The notes under the pieces are model-generated. The model worked only from the letters and a program-made list of their open reading frames with translations, made no database searches and was not told the DNA's origin. A program made the translations under genes and the position numbers. This document shows, piece after piece, positions 22,891-33,662 of a DNA stretch of 64,000 nucleotides (positions within the stretch are counted from its first letter, which is position 1; each line of letters begins with the position of its first letter). The stretch is from NCBI GenBank assembly GCA_021502835.1, contig JAKFGP010000008.1, positions 186,001 to 250,000 on the forward strand. Reading direction: 5' to 3'. Origin of the DNA: Streptomyces thinghirensis. GTDB taxonomy: Bacteria > Actinomycetota > Actinomycetia > Streptomycetales > Streptomycetaceae.

Positions 22891-22985
22891 CGGGCAGTCG
22901 TGCCGCGTAGCTGCCATCGTGCCGCGTAGCTGCGGGCAGTCGTGCCTCCCCCAGTGCCTGAACGGCCTGGGAGGTACCCCCAGGG
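22891..22985. repeat. Short interspersed repeats and hairpin upstream of the Lon-like gene
   Basis: CGGGCAGTCGTGCC occurs at 22891-22904 and 22933-22946, and CGTGCCGCGTAGCTGC at 22899-22914 and 22918-22933. They are followed by a hairpin (CCTCCC...CTGGGAGG, about 22945-22974). The block fills most of the gap between the IclR gene and the Lon-like gene. It is non-coding. Confidence 0.6.
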
Positions 22986-23073
22986 GCGGCACGGCTGGGC
23001 GCAGCGGCACCCCGTAGCGCCGGGCCGCGTCATCCCCCGACCAGCACCGACGCCGGACCACTGCCCATAGCGG

Positions 23074-23752
23074 CTAGCGCAACGCCTCCGCCACCTCCCG
23101 GGCCGCCTCCATCACCCGCGTCCCCACCCGTTCCGGGACCACGTCGGCCAGCATCACCACGCCGACGCTGCCCTCCACCCCCGTGACCCCGAGCAGCGGC
23201 GCGGCCGCCCCGCAGGCTCCGGCCTCCAACTCGCCGTGGGTCAGGGTGTACCCGGGCCCTTCCACCGCGTCACCGACAGGATGCGGCTGCGGCTGTGCCT
23301 GCTGTCGCGCGGAGAGGATCGCCTTGCCGCGGCCCCCGCTCCAGTGGATGCCGGAACCCCGCCCGGTAGGCCACGTGGTAGTCCGTCCAGGTCGGCTCGA
23401 CGACGGCCACGGCGAGCGCCTCCGCCCCGTCCACCAGCGTCAGGTGTGCCGTCGCCCCGATGTCCTCGGCCAGCGAGCGCAGGGCCGGCATGGCCGCCTC
23501 GCGGACGAGTGGGTGCACCTGGCGGCCCAGGCCCAGTACCCCGAGTCCGACCCGGGCGCGGCCGCCCAGGTCGCGGCGTACGAGTGCGTGCTGTTCCAGC
23601 GTGGCGAGCAACCGGTAGACGACGGTCCGGTTGACGCCCAGTTTGTGGGATAGCTCGGTGACGGTCAGCCCGTGGTCCGTATCGGCCAGCAGTTTGAGGA
23701 CGCGCAGTCCCCGGTCGAGCGTCTGAGAGGTCTCCGCGGTCACGACGCCCAC
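23074..23752 (-). CDS. IclR family transcriptional regulator
   Basis: About 225 residues. It starts at GTG 23752 or, nine bases on, GTG 23743. The winged helix-turn-helix reads TLDRGLRVLKLLADTDHG and LGVNRTVVYRLLATLEQHAL. The IclR effector domain follows (AMPALRSLAEDIGATAHLTL). A frame change near 23350 leads to the C-terminal half, with GYTLTHGELEAGACGAAAPL and VMEAAREVAEALR. Target genes are not evident; the neighbouring helicase and Lon-like genes are not typical IclR targets. Confidence 0.88.
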
Positions 23753-24045
23753 TCCTTAGTGGTGAGGTCGGCGGCCCTCCAGCGGGATTGCGTCACCGAG
23801 TCCCGTCAGTGACGCGCTTCAGAGGCCGCCGATCGGCTGACGGCCCGGCCTTGTGCCCGGGCCCAGTCGCTTCACGGCTGCGCTCCGCGGCGGCGCTGCC
23901 ACGGGGGCGTGTGCGTAGCGGGACAGTAGCGACCCGGTTCGCTCAGCGGAAGGCTCCGTCCAGAATCCGGGCGGCGACCGGTAGGGACTACCTGTGTTTG
24001 TCCCGATACGTACAGCGCACGCGGGCGGCGCCCACGCCCCGCCCG

Positions 24046-25841
24046 TCACTTCATGCGGGTGGCCCACTCCTGCACCTTGGCGATGCGCTGGCGCAGCTGT
24101 CCGCCGGTGGCCTCGGCGCTGGGCGGGCCGCCGCACACGCGGCGCAGTTCGGTGTGGATCACGCCGTGCGGTTTGCCGCTCTGGTGGACGTAGGCGCCGA
24201 CCATCGTGTTGAGCTGCTTGCGCAGCTCCATCAGCTCCTTGTGCGAGACCACCGGGCGCCGTTCGGCGGGCAGTTCGAGCAGGTCGGCCTCGTCGTCGGG
24301 CTTCTTGCGGCTGTGCGCGATCTGCCGGGCCTGCCGCTTCTGGAGCAGGAGCTGGACCTGGTCGGGCTCCAGCAGTCCCGGGATGCCGAGGTAGTCCTGC
24401 TCCTCCTCGCTCCCCGGGTGGGCCTGCATGCCGAACTCGGCGCCGTTGTACATGACCCGGTCGAAGGTGGCCTCGGACTCCAGCGCCTCGAAGGAGAACT
24501 GCTCCTGCTCACCGGTGTCCTCGTCCTGCTCCCGGTTCGCCTCCTCCATCTCCTTCTCGGACTCGGCGTAGGGGTCTTCCTCGCCCTCCTTCTTGGGCTT
24601 GTCGAGGACGTGGTCGCGCTCGCGCTCCATCTCGTTGGCGAAGGTGAGCAGGTCGGGCACGGTGGGGAGGAAGACGGAGGCGGTCTCGCCGCGGCGCCGC
24701 GACCGCACGAAGCGGCCCACGGCCTGGGCGAAGAAGAGGGGGGTGGAGATGGTGGTGGCGTAGACGCCGACCGCGAGGCGGGGGACGTCGACGCCCTCGG
24801 ACACCATGCGGACGGCGACCATCCACCGGTCGGTGCTGCCGCTGAAGTCGTCGATGTTCCTGGACGCGCCGGTGTCGTCGGACAGGACGACGGTGGCCTT
24901 GCTGCCGGTGATCTCGCGGATCAGCTTGGCGTAGGCGCGGGCGGAGTCCTGGTCGGCGGCGATCACGAGGGCGCCCGCGTCCGGGATGGCCTTCCCGACC
25001 TCGGTCAGCCGCTGGTCGGCGGCGCGCAGCACGGCGGGCATCCACTCGCCGCGCGGATCGAGCGCGGTGCGCCAGGCCTGGCTGACCGCGTCCTTGGTCA
25101 TCGGCTCGCCCAGCCGCGCGGCAATCTCGTCGCCCGCCTTCGTCCGCCAGCGCATGTTGCCGCTGTAGCTCATGAAGATGACCGGGCGCACGACGCCGTC
25201 GGCGAGCGCGGAGCCGTATCCGTAGGTGTAGTCGGCGGCGGAGCGCCGGATGCCGTCGTTGCCCTCCTCGTACGTGACGAAGGGGATCGGGTTGGTGTCG
25301 GAGCGGAACGGCGTACCGGTCAGCGCGAGTCGGCGGGTGGCCGGCTCGAACGCCTCCAGGCAGGCCTCGCCCCAGGACTTGGAGTCGCCGGCGTGGTGGA
25401 TCTCGTCGAGGATGACGAGGGTCTTGCGCTGCTCGACGCGGTTGCGGTGCAGCATGGGACGGACGCCGACGCCCGCGTAGGTGATGGCGATGCCGTGGTA
25501 CTCGCGGCTGAGCGGGCCCGCGCTGTACTCGGGGTCGAGCCTGATCCCTATCCGGGCCGCCGCCTCCGCCCACTGCTTCTTCAGGTGCTCGGTCGGCGCG
25601 ACGACGGTCACCTGCTGCACGACGTGGTGGTGCAGCAGCCAGGACGCGAGGGTCAGGGCGAAGGTGGTCTTGCCGGCGCCGGGGGTGGCGACCGCCAGGA
25701 AGTCCCGGGCTGCTCCTGGAGGTACTTCTCCATCGCCCCTTCCTGCCAGGCCCGCAGCTTGCTGGCGGTGCCCCACGGGGCGCGGCCGGGGAAGGCCGGG
25801 GACAGGTGGTGCGAGGTGCTGGAGCTGGCGGTGGTAGTCAC
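24046..25841 (-). CDS. DEAD/DEAH-box (SF2) helicase
   Basis: About 598 residues. The ATG at 25841 gives MTTTASSSTSHHLSP with KLRAWQEGAMEKYLQEQ (Q-motif-like region) before a frame change near 25710. Walker A is TPGAGKTTFALT, motif II DEIHH (in ILDEIHHAGDSKSW), motif III LTGTPF and motif VI QAVGRFVRSRRRG. The C-terminal part is a charged linker rich in Glu/Asp (EDPYAESEKEMEEANREQ) and a domain ending KVQEWATRMK. The core resembles the restriction/repair SF2 group of single-polypeptide helicases. I see no nuclease domain and no restriction partner nearby. The gap 23753-24045 downstream shows nothing recognisable. Confidence 0.88.
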
Positions 25842-26006
25842 GGTCTCCGAAGGGGGTAGATCGGCTCGGCCACGTATGACAACCGGGCCACCCTTACCGG
25901 CGCCCCGACGCGATCAACGCGCGCACCGGGGCGGGTCACCCCCGGGTGGGACGGAGGTCACAGCCGTCGCGGCCGCCCCGCCAGCCGCATGGCCGGGTTC
26001 ACCCGC

Positions 26007-27467
26007 TCACCGCTCCCGCACCCGCGTGGCCACCCACGCCCCCACCAGCGCCACCCCCGCCATCGGCAGGAACACCGCCGCGAAGGCGGCCGGGTGGGGA
26101 GCCGGTCGCCTCCGCGGCCGCGTGGCTGACCGTGCCGCCGCCGAGAGCGGCGAAGGCGGCGCCGCCGACCGACAGCAGGATGACGTTGGAGAGGCCGTCG
26201 GAGATCTGGAGGGCGGCGGAGTTGGTGCCGGCCTCCTCGGGGGCGGAGAGCTTGAGCAGGAGCACGCTGGTGGAGGAGATCACCAGGCCCATGCCGAAGC
26301 AGCCGAAGCCCCAGGCGACGGCCACCGTCCAGGCGGGCACGGCGTCGATCAGCACGCTCGGCGCCGTGGCGATGGCCGCCGCCACCAGGACCATGCCGAG
26401 GGCCATCAGGCGCTCGCGGTGGGGTTCGAGGCGCGGCCGGGACTGGAACCAGGAGCCCAGGGCCCAGGTGGCCCCGCCCGCGGCCAGCGAGAGCCCGGCC
26501 ATGGTGGGGCTGAGCCCGCGCTGCGTGACCAGCATCAGCGGGACGAAGGACTCGCGGCGATGAAGGCGCCGCGGCGACGCCGCGCAGCAGCACGACGGAG
26601 GGCAGCCCGCGCACCGCCCGGTAGGTGCCGCGCGGCAGCAGTCCGAGGACGGCCGGGACGAGCAGCGCCACGCCCACCGCGCCGGGCAGCAGCGAGGCCG
26701 GGCGCAGGTCCTGGGCGGCGTACTGGAGCAGGCCGGCGCCGAGCGAGATGGCGAGGGCGAGGCGGATGCGGCGGCGGTCGAAGGAGGCCGGTGCCTCCGC
26801 CCCGCCCACCGGCCCGGCCGCCCTGCTGCGTATCTGCGGCAGCGCGAGCGCCAGCGGGAGCACGACCAGCACCGGGATGCCGACGAACACCCAGCGCCAG
26901 CCGAGGTGCTCGGTCACCGCGCCGGACGCGAGCGGGCCGACGATCGACGGGACGACCCAGCCGGCCGCGAACGCCGCCATGATCGCGGGCCGCAGCCCGC
27001 TCGGGGTAGGCCCGCCCGACGACGACGTACAGCGCGACGATCACCAGCCCGCCGCCGAGCCCCTGCACGGCCCGCCCGAGGATGAACAGCCACATCGCGC
27101 CGGCCGTCCCGGACAGCACCAGCCCGGCCGCGAAGGCGGTGATGCCGGCGGTCAGCGGCGCCAGCGGCCCCCGCCGGTCCGACCACTGACCCGAGAGCAC
27201 CATCCCGAACAGGCTCGTCGTGAAGTACCCCGAGAACGCGAACGCGTACAGCGACACCCCGTCCAGCTCCCGCGCCGCCACCGGCATCGCCGTCCCCACC
27301 GCCGTCGCCTCGAAGGCGATCAGGACGATGACGGAGACGATGCCGACGCTCAGCGCCCGGTAGGCGCGGCTCAGCACGGTCTCGGCGGCGGGCGCGGCGC
27401 GGCCGGTCTTCGGGCCGGGGACGGGGGTGTCGGCGACCTCGGTGTCGCGCGGTTCAGGGGCGGTCAT
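26007..27467 (-). CDS. MFS transporter (multidrug efflux type)
   Basis: Twelve- to fourteen-helix proton antiporter, about 480 residues. The ATG at 27467 gives MTAPEPRDTEVADTPVPGP. The first helix VSVIVLIAFEATAVGTAMPV carries the motif typical of drug:H+ antiporters, and SGQWSDRRGPLAPLT is the motif A loop between helices 2 and 3. A frame change near 27010 joins to AAGWVVPSIVGPLASGAV and GWRWVFVGIPVLVVLPLALA. Others near 26550 and 26095 interrupt the C-terminal half, which ends VATRVRER. Substrate unknown. Confidence 0.85.
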
Positions 27468-27556
27468 GGTCGCCAGAGTAAGGGCCGCAGACCGCTTTGG
27501 CCCCCTGTCGGGAGGCGGTACGGGACCGGGACCTTGGTCGTACGACCGGCCTCGTG

Positions 27557-28148
27557 TCAGCGAGCTCCGCCGCGGGGTTGCGCGGGTCCGGATCCCGCCC
27601 CGTCCTCCGGTGCTGCCGCGCGGCGCAGCAGACACAGCGTGAGGACGAGGGTCGAGACGTCCGGGGGTGAGGGGGCGCAGGCTCGCGTCGGCCGGGTGCC
27701 AGGTCAGGACCGTACCCGTCGGGCCGTCCACGACCACGTCGCTGCCGTCGGGCAGTCGGCCGAGCCGGACCAGCCGGCCCGCCGCCTCGGCCGGGACCGC
27801 GTGCCCGTAGTGCTCCGCCAGGGTCGGCAGCGGTATCCCGTCGTCGTCCGTCCCGAGCGGGAACGCGTTCTCCGGCAGGCCCGTCTCGCGCAGGAAGCGG
27901 CGGGTGGGCTCGTGGGTGAGGGCCGGCGGGAAGTCGATGTCCTCGAAGCGGGCCACGCGGCCCCGGCCGAACTCACGGGCCAGCAGACGGTAGGACAGGT
28001 CCAGGGCGAGACCGGAGACCGTGCGGCGGCCCGCGGACAGGAGCAGGCAGCCGGTCACCGCCGCCGACGTCCACAACAGCGGCGTCTCGCGCCCCGACGG
28101 CACCCGCGCCGGCGCCCGCGTCGTCATGTCCGTGGTGACCCCGTGCAT
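27557..28148 (-). CDS. SUKH-4-like protein
   Basis: About 195 residues. I chose ATG 28148 because GGGGGAG sits just upstream. The sequence resembles the SUKH-4 group (Smi1/Knr4 superfamily), in which many members are immunity proteins against polymorphic toxins: ARFEDIDFPPALTHEPTRRF, LRETGLPENAFPLGTDDDG and the terminal strands VVVDGPTGTVLTWHP. After a one-base error near 27665 it ends VLTLCLLRRAAAPEDGAGSG. No toxin gene or toxin fragment is visible within 10 kb, so an immunity role is not supported by context. Confidence 0.55.
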
Positions 28149-28269
28149 CGTCTCCCCCGAGTGTGTGCGCGACCGAGCCTTAGCCGGTGGGAGCGGCAGT
28201 CGTCCCCACCGCTTCGCAGCCTACGTGCCACCACTGACAACGCCCCGCCCGCGAGGGCCACCCACCGGG

Positions 28270-30588
28270 TCAGGCGGTGACCACCGCGGCCTGCGGGCGG
28301 ATCGGGAGGCGGTTCACGGGGCGTCCCGTGGCCGCGCGCACGGCGGAGGCGACGGCGGCCGGGGACGCCACCACCGGTGCCGCGCTGACCGCCTTGGCGC
28401 CGAAGGGGGCGACCACGTCGCGTTCCTCGACCAGCTTCACGATCCGGATGTCCGGGGCGTCGAGCGCGGTGGGGAGGGCGTATCCGGTGAGGTCCGGGTG
28501 GCGGATCAGGCCGCGCGGGGTGCGGAGGTTCTCCGTCAGCGCGATGCCCACGCCCTGGGTCACACCCGCCTCGATCCGGGCGGTCAGCTGGGCCGGGTTC
28601 AGCACGCGGCCCACGTCCTGGGCGACGGCCAGTTCCACGACCCGTACCGAGCCGATCTCGATGTCGACGTCCACCACCGCGCGGATCGCGCAGAAGGCCA
28701 TGCCGACGAAGGCGTCGCCCTGGCCCGCCTCGTCCAGCGGCTCGGTCGGGTGCGGGCGGCACTGGGCGGTGGCCCACAGTTCCTTGCCCTCCAGCGCCTC
28801 GGCGACCGTCGTCGACAGCACGCCGTCGTAGGAGGTGATCTTGCCGTCGGCGATCTGGAGCAGCTCGGTCGACATCCCGAACTGGTGCGCGAGGGGCTGG
28901 AGGAGCTGGGTGCGGACCATCTTGGCCGCCCGTTCCACCGCGCCGCCCGACACCCAGGTGTGGCGGCCCCGGCAGCCCGCGCCGGCCGGGGGCTGGTCGG
29001 TGTCGACGGGCGCCACCTGCACCTCGTCGACGCCGAGGGTGTCCTGGACGATCTGCCGGGCCAGGGTGGTGAAGCCCTGGCCGGTCTCGACCGCCGCGCA
29101 CAGCACCGTCGCCACGCCGTCCTGGACCTTCACGGTGGCCGTGGAGACCTCGTCGGCGCCCTCGGCGCCCAGCATGTGCACCATGCCGATGCCGTAGCCC
29201 ACGCCCCGGCGCACCGCGGCCGGCTCACCCGCGCCCTCGGGGCCGCCGGGCAGCAGCCACTCGTCCTCGGGCGTGTCCTTGGGCAGCGCGGGGGAGCGGG
29301 AAGTCGCGGACCGCCTGGAGGAGTTCGGCGACGGGGGCGGGACACGTGACCGTCTGGCCGGTGGGGAGCACATCGCCCGTGGCCAGGACGTTGCGCAGCC
29401 GCACCTCGGCCGGGTCCAGGCCGAGCTTCTTGGCGACCTTGTCCATCTGCGCCTCGTACGCGGCGCACACCTGCATGGCGCCCCTCGCCGCGCACATGGC
29501 CGGAGGGCGGGTTGTTGGTGCGTACGGCCCAGCCCTCGATGAAGGCGTTGGGGACGACGTAGGAGCCGCACGCGAAGGCCACCGCGGCGGCCAGGGCGTC
29601 CGAGGAGGTGTCGGCGTAGGCGCCCCGCGTCGAGCAGGATCTGCGCCTCGACCTTCACCACCCGGCCCTCGGCGTCCGCGTGGTGGCGGTAGCGCAGGAG
29701 GGTGGGGTGCCGGTGGGACGTGGCCGAGGAAGGACTCTTCGCGCGTGGCGGTCAGCTTCACCGGGCAGCCGGTCTTCAGCGCCAGCAGGCCGAGCGGCAG
29801 CTGGAAGCCCTGGTCCTCGCGGTCGGCGGTGACCGGGCACCCCGGTGACGACGATCTTCACCTGGTCGGGTGACAGGCCGTAGCAGGACGCGGCCGTGTC
29901 GCGGTCGGCGTGCGGATCGGTGGAGGCCAGGTACAGCTCCACTCCGCCGTCCGGGCGCGGCAACCGCGAGGTCCGCCTCGGCGCCGATGGGCGCCGGGTC
30001 CTGGCGGCCGATGCGGTACAGGCCCTCGACGACGACCTCGCCGGTCGCGTCCGGGTCGCCGTGGCGCAGCGGGATGTGCCGGATCAGGTTGCCGTCGGGA
30101 TGCAGCGGTTCGGCCTCGAAGGCCTGCTCCGGGTCGGTCACCGGGTCGAGCACCTCGTACTCGACGATGACGGCGGCGGCGGCCATCCGCGCGGTGTCCG
30201 GGTGGTCGGCGGCGACGGCGGCGATGGGCTCGCCGTGGTGGCGTACGGCCTCGGAGGCGAACACCGGGCGGTCGGCCCGGCCGCCGCGTCCGTGCAGCGG
30301 GGCGCCGGGTACGTCCTCGTGCGTGACGACCGCCCGTACGCCGGGCATCTCGCGCGCGTGGGTGGTGTCGATGGACACGATGCGCGCGTGCGGGTGCGGC
30401 GAGCGCAGGACGGCCGCCCACAGCAGGCCCTCGGCCCACAGGTCGGCGGCGTACGGGAAGGTGCCCTCCGTCTTGGCGCGGGCGTCGGCGGGCGGCAGGG
30501 ACGCGCCGAGGCCGTGCGGGATCGGCTCGGGCACGGGGGTCGCCTCATCGGTTCCCGCGGCCTCCGCAGTCGCGGCGTCGTTGCTCAC
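28270..30588 (-). CDS. Xanthine-dehydrogenase-like molybdopterin-binding subunit, active site altered
   Basis: Large subunit of a xanthine dehydrogenase family enzyme, about 765 residues. GTG 30588 starts MSNDAATAEAAGTDEA. Domain 1 has LPPADARAKTEGTFPYAADL and PGVRAVVTHEDVPG; domain 2 covers the Mo-binding region. Several family landmarks are changed. Where relatives have STQNPH, this reads LASTDPHADRD. The glycine loop GGGFGGKE is replaced by about VPGTADRED. RGFGGPQ becomes RGEGAMQ. The C-terminal KGVGEPP carrying the base Glu is GAKAVSAAPVV, in an uninterrupted frame. Frame changes elsewhere (29960, 29840, 29720, 29625, 29500, 29295) are base errors. It is the third gene of the operon, overlapping the Fe-S gene by 4 bases. 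Confidence 0.85.
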
Positions 30589-32509
30589 GCGTGGCCTCCG
30601 TCCTGGCCGTTCTCACCGTAGGGCTGGTCGTGCGGTCCGGGTGCGTCCGGTGTCCCCGGCGGTCCCTGGGGCTCGAACGCCGACGGGTTGACGCCGCCCG
30701 CGCCCGGACCCGCCTGGTGCGGGATGCGGGGCTCGTCGGCGTCCGTCCCGGCCGCGTCGGCGGTGGCGTGCGCCTCGCGCTCGGCGACGACCTCCTTGAC
30801 CGCCTCCAGGACGCCCCGGTAGCCGGAGCAGCGGCAGAGGTTGCCGCACAGGGCCTGCCGGGCCTCCAGTTCGGTCGGCGCCGGGTTGCCCTCGAGGAGG
30901 TTGTGCAGGGTCATCGCCATGCCGGGCACGCAGAACCCGCACTGCACCGCGCCGCGCCGGGCGAGCGCCCGCTGCACGTCCGACGGCCGTCCGTCGGCGG
31001 CGAGGCCCTCGACCGTACGCACCTCGCTGCCGGCACTGGTGACGGCCGGGACCAGGCAGGAGGCGACCAGCCGTCCGTCGACCTGCACGTTGCAGGCGCC
31101 GCACTCGCCCTGCGAGCAGCCGTCCTTGGCGCCCGCGAGGCCGAGCCGCTCACGCAGCACGTACAGCAGCGACTCGCCGATCCAGGCGTCGGTGACGGGC
31201 CGGGTCGGCGCCGTTGACGCGCAGCACGTAGGAGGCGAGGGGGTGTTCCTCGTGCCGTCCGGCGGGGGCCCGCTCCTGAGAGGCGGCCGGGTCGGCCGCG
31301 GAGGCGCGGACGGCCGGGTCGGTCCCGGAGGCGGCCGGGTCGTCTCGGTCCGGGGGGCGGTGCGGGGCTCCGCCTCCGGGCCCCGCTCACGCTCCTGCCC
31401 GGGCGCATGCTCCCGCCCTGACTCATGCTCCTGCGCGGACTCATGCTCCCGCCCCGGCTCGCGCTCCTGCCCGGGCTCCGGCTCGCGCCCTGCGCGGCGG
31501 TCGGCGCCGGGCCCGTCACGGGCTCCTCGGCGGCCTCCGGGCCGGATGCCGCCGCCACGTCCTCGCCGGTGTCCGCGGATGGCTCTGCGGGCCCCTCGGA
31601 GGTCTCCTCGGCCCTCTGGGGCTCGTCGGTCACCGGCTCGCCGGTCAGCGTCCCGTCGGCCGCCGATGCCGAGGGCCCGGTCTCCGCGGCGCGTTCCGGG
31701 CGCTTCGACGTACGGACCGGCCGCCGGTTCGGGCGCCCCGGGTGCGGACGTGGCCGCTTCGGACGGCCGTTCCGGGCCGCCCGGTGCGGCCTCGGCCGCG
31801 CGGTCGCCCCAGGGCTGTCCGGCCGGCTGGGTCGCCCAGGGCGCGGGAGCGCCGCCGGGCAGGGTGGCCGGTGCGGTGCCACCCCACTGCTCCGCCAGGG
31901 ACGACTGGGTGAACTCGCCCGACTCGTCCGGCAGGTCGCCGTCGGCCACGGGAATGGACCACTGGCCGGTCACGTCCTGGCCGGACGCGGCATCGGGCTC
32001 GGGTGCGGTGCCGTCGGAGGCCGCGGCCTCGGAGAAGTCCCACTGGCCGGTGGCCCCGGGCCGGTACGTGAACCGGTCGCCCTGCCCGGCGTGCACGTCG
32101 TACGGCGCGTTCGTGTCGTACGGCGCGCTCCCGCCGTACGGGTCCTGCTGTGGATACTCGGCGTACCCCTGGTGAGCGGCGGGCTCCTGCCCCGCGTCCG
32201 GGACCTGCCACTGCGTGCCGTCCACGGGTGCGGTCGGCATCGCCCAGGTGCCGGTGGCCGCCGGGTCGGTGCCGGCGGTGGTGGCGGGCGCGACCGTGAT
32301 CTGCGGCGGCACATAGCCGTGCCCGGGTGCGGCGAGCGGGCTGTCGGCGGAGGCGAGGAGCGCGTCCACGCCGCCCTCGGGGAGCTTCACGAAGGCGGTG
32401 GCGCCGTCGTCGTAGTCGCCCTGGGGCAGCGGGTCCCAGCGTCCGCCGCTCGGGGGCGTGCCCCTCCGTGCTGATCGCCGTGCCGGTCGTCGTGCTGGTC
32501 GTCGGTCAC
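30585..32509 (-). CDS. Xanthine-dehydrogenase-like 2Fe-2S subunit with long disordered N terminus
   Basis: About 640 residues from GTG 32509, against about 160-180 for a normal Fe-S subunit. The last ~190 residues hold the catalytic-type module: plant ferredoxin cluster CSQGECGACNVQVDGRLVASC, shown here only in part as CSQGECGAC and LVASCLVPA, and the helical cluster CGFCVPGMAMT with CGNLCRCSGYRG. All eight cluster cysteines appear present. The first ~430 residues are low complexity (Gln, Gly, Pro, Ala, acidic) with recurring TGQWDFS/TGQWSIP/GTQWQVP units, then charged repeats of six residues. A Gly/Pro-rich tail follows the Fe-S domain. It overlaps the FAD gene by 4 bases (GTGA). Indels blur the middle. 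Confidence 0.8.
31385..31492. repeat. Six tandem 18-bp repeats inside the Fe-S subunit gene
   Basis: Six consecutive 18-base units of the form GCTCATGCTCCTGCCCGG, with variation, encode on the minus strand REPEPG-QEREPG-REHESA-QEHESG-REHAPG-QERERG. One of the other two frames contains stops, supporting this reading. Such a minisatellite is expected to vary in copy number between strains. Confidence 0.7.
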
Positions 32510-33397
32510 GACAGCGCCCTCCCCAGTGCTCGTCGGGCCAGCGCGGCGACGGTGCGCCGCAGGTGCAGTACGGCCGGCGGGAGCTGCGGTACGGAGCCGT
32601 CCTCGGCCGGGGCCGCGTCGGGGATGCAGGCGGCGGCGACGTACTCGCCGAAGGCGCTTCAGCGCCTCCGGGACGATCGCGCGGCCGTTGTCCCAGTCGA
32701 TGAGGGAGGCCACCCACTGCTCGGCCTCCAGGGGGCGCAGCGGCATCGGCGCGATGGCGCCGACGGCGCACCGCACCCCGCGCCGGGCGGGGTCGAGGAC
32801 CAGCGCCACGGAGGCCATCGCGCGGCCCGGGCCGGTCCGGCCGGTCGCCTTCAGGAAGACCTGCGGCGCGTGCAGCAGCGGCATGCGCACGTAGCCGATG
32901 AGTTCGCCCGCGCGGAGCATCTCCATGCCGGCCAGCAGGTGCGACACCGGCATTTCGGCGGGCCCCGTCCGGGCCCGCGATGATCAGCGTCGCCTCCAGC
33001 GCGGCCAGCACCGGCAGCGCGTCGCCGGTGGGGGCGGCCGAGGCGATGTTGCCGCCCAGGGTGCCCGCGTTGCGGATCTGCGGGGCCCGGCGGCGCGCGC
33101 GGCGGCGGCGAGCGCCGGGATGAGCGCGGCGAAGTCGGGGCGGCCCATGCGGGCGTGGGTGAGTCCCGCGCCCAGCAGCGCGTGACCGTCCTGGTACTGC
33201 CAGCCGCGGATCTCACTGATCCGGCCGAGGCCGACCAGCGCGGCGGGCCTGAGCTGGCCGGAGTTGACGGCGGTCATCGGGTCGGTGCCGCCCGCGACCG
33301 GAACGGCGGCGGGCACGGCGGCCAGTGCCGCCACGGCCTCGTCCAGTGTCGTGGGCAGCGTGACGGCCTGCGCCGCCTGCGGTGCGTGCGTGGTCAA
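32506..33397 (-). CDS. Xanthine-dehydrogenase-like FAD-binding subunit
   Basis: About 295 residues of the CoxM/FAD-binding domain family, starting at TTG 33397 (MTTHAPQAAQAVTLPTTLDE) with GGAAGGGG upstream. The FAD-binding loops are conserved: VPVAGGTDPMTAVNSGQL and, after a frame change near 33090, IRNAGTLGGNIASAAPTGD. The C-terminal domain has VSHLLAGMEMLRAGELIGYV and RAMASVALVLDPARRG and ends ALARRALGRALS. Other changes near 32955 and 32660. First gene of the three-gene operon; its stop overlaps the Fe-S gene start by 4 bases. The upstream 33398-33662 shows no gene. Confidence 0.88.
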
Positions 33398-33662
33398 ACC
33401 GACTGCCCCTTCCCGCTGTCCCACCTGGTCCCGCCCATGTGGCCGTACGGTACGACCTCACAGGGCGGACGTGGCAACTCTGGCACATCTTTGCAGGGCC
33501 CGAACGCGGGGTCCGCTAGGAGGCATTCGCCCACCTCGTCGGGGAGATGGTCCGATTTCACACGGGATCTCCGGCAATCAGCGGACAATAAGAGGTGAGC
33601 ACGATGAGCGCGAATTGCCACTCCTCTGTGGCGTTTCAGGGCTTTCTCCTTACTTGTGCGCC

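Noticed and set aside
24046..25841. Helicase as part of a restriction or phage-defence system
   Set aside because: No nuclease, methylase or other defence gene adjoins it; neighbours are a regulator and an MFS pump.
27557..28148. Toxin-immunity system based on the SUKH-like protein
   Set aside because: No polymorphic toxin, secretion gene or toxin fragment is present nearby; many Streptomyces SUKH proteins stand alone.
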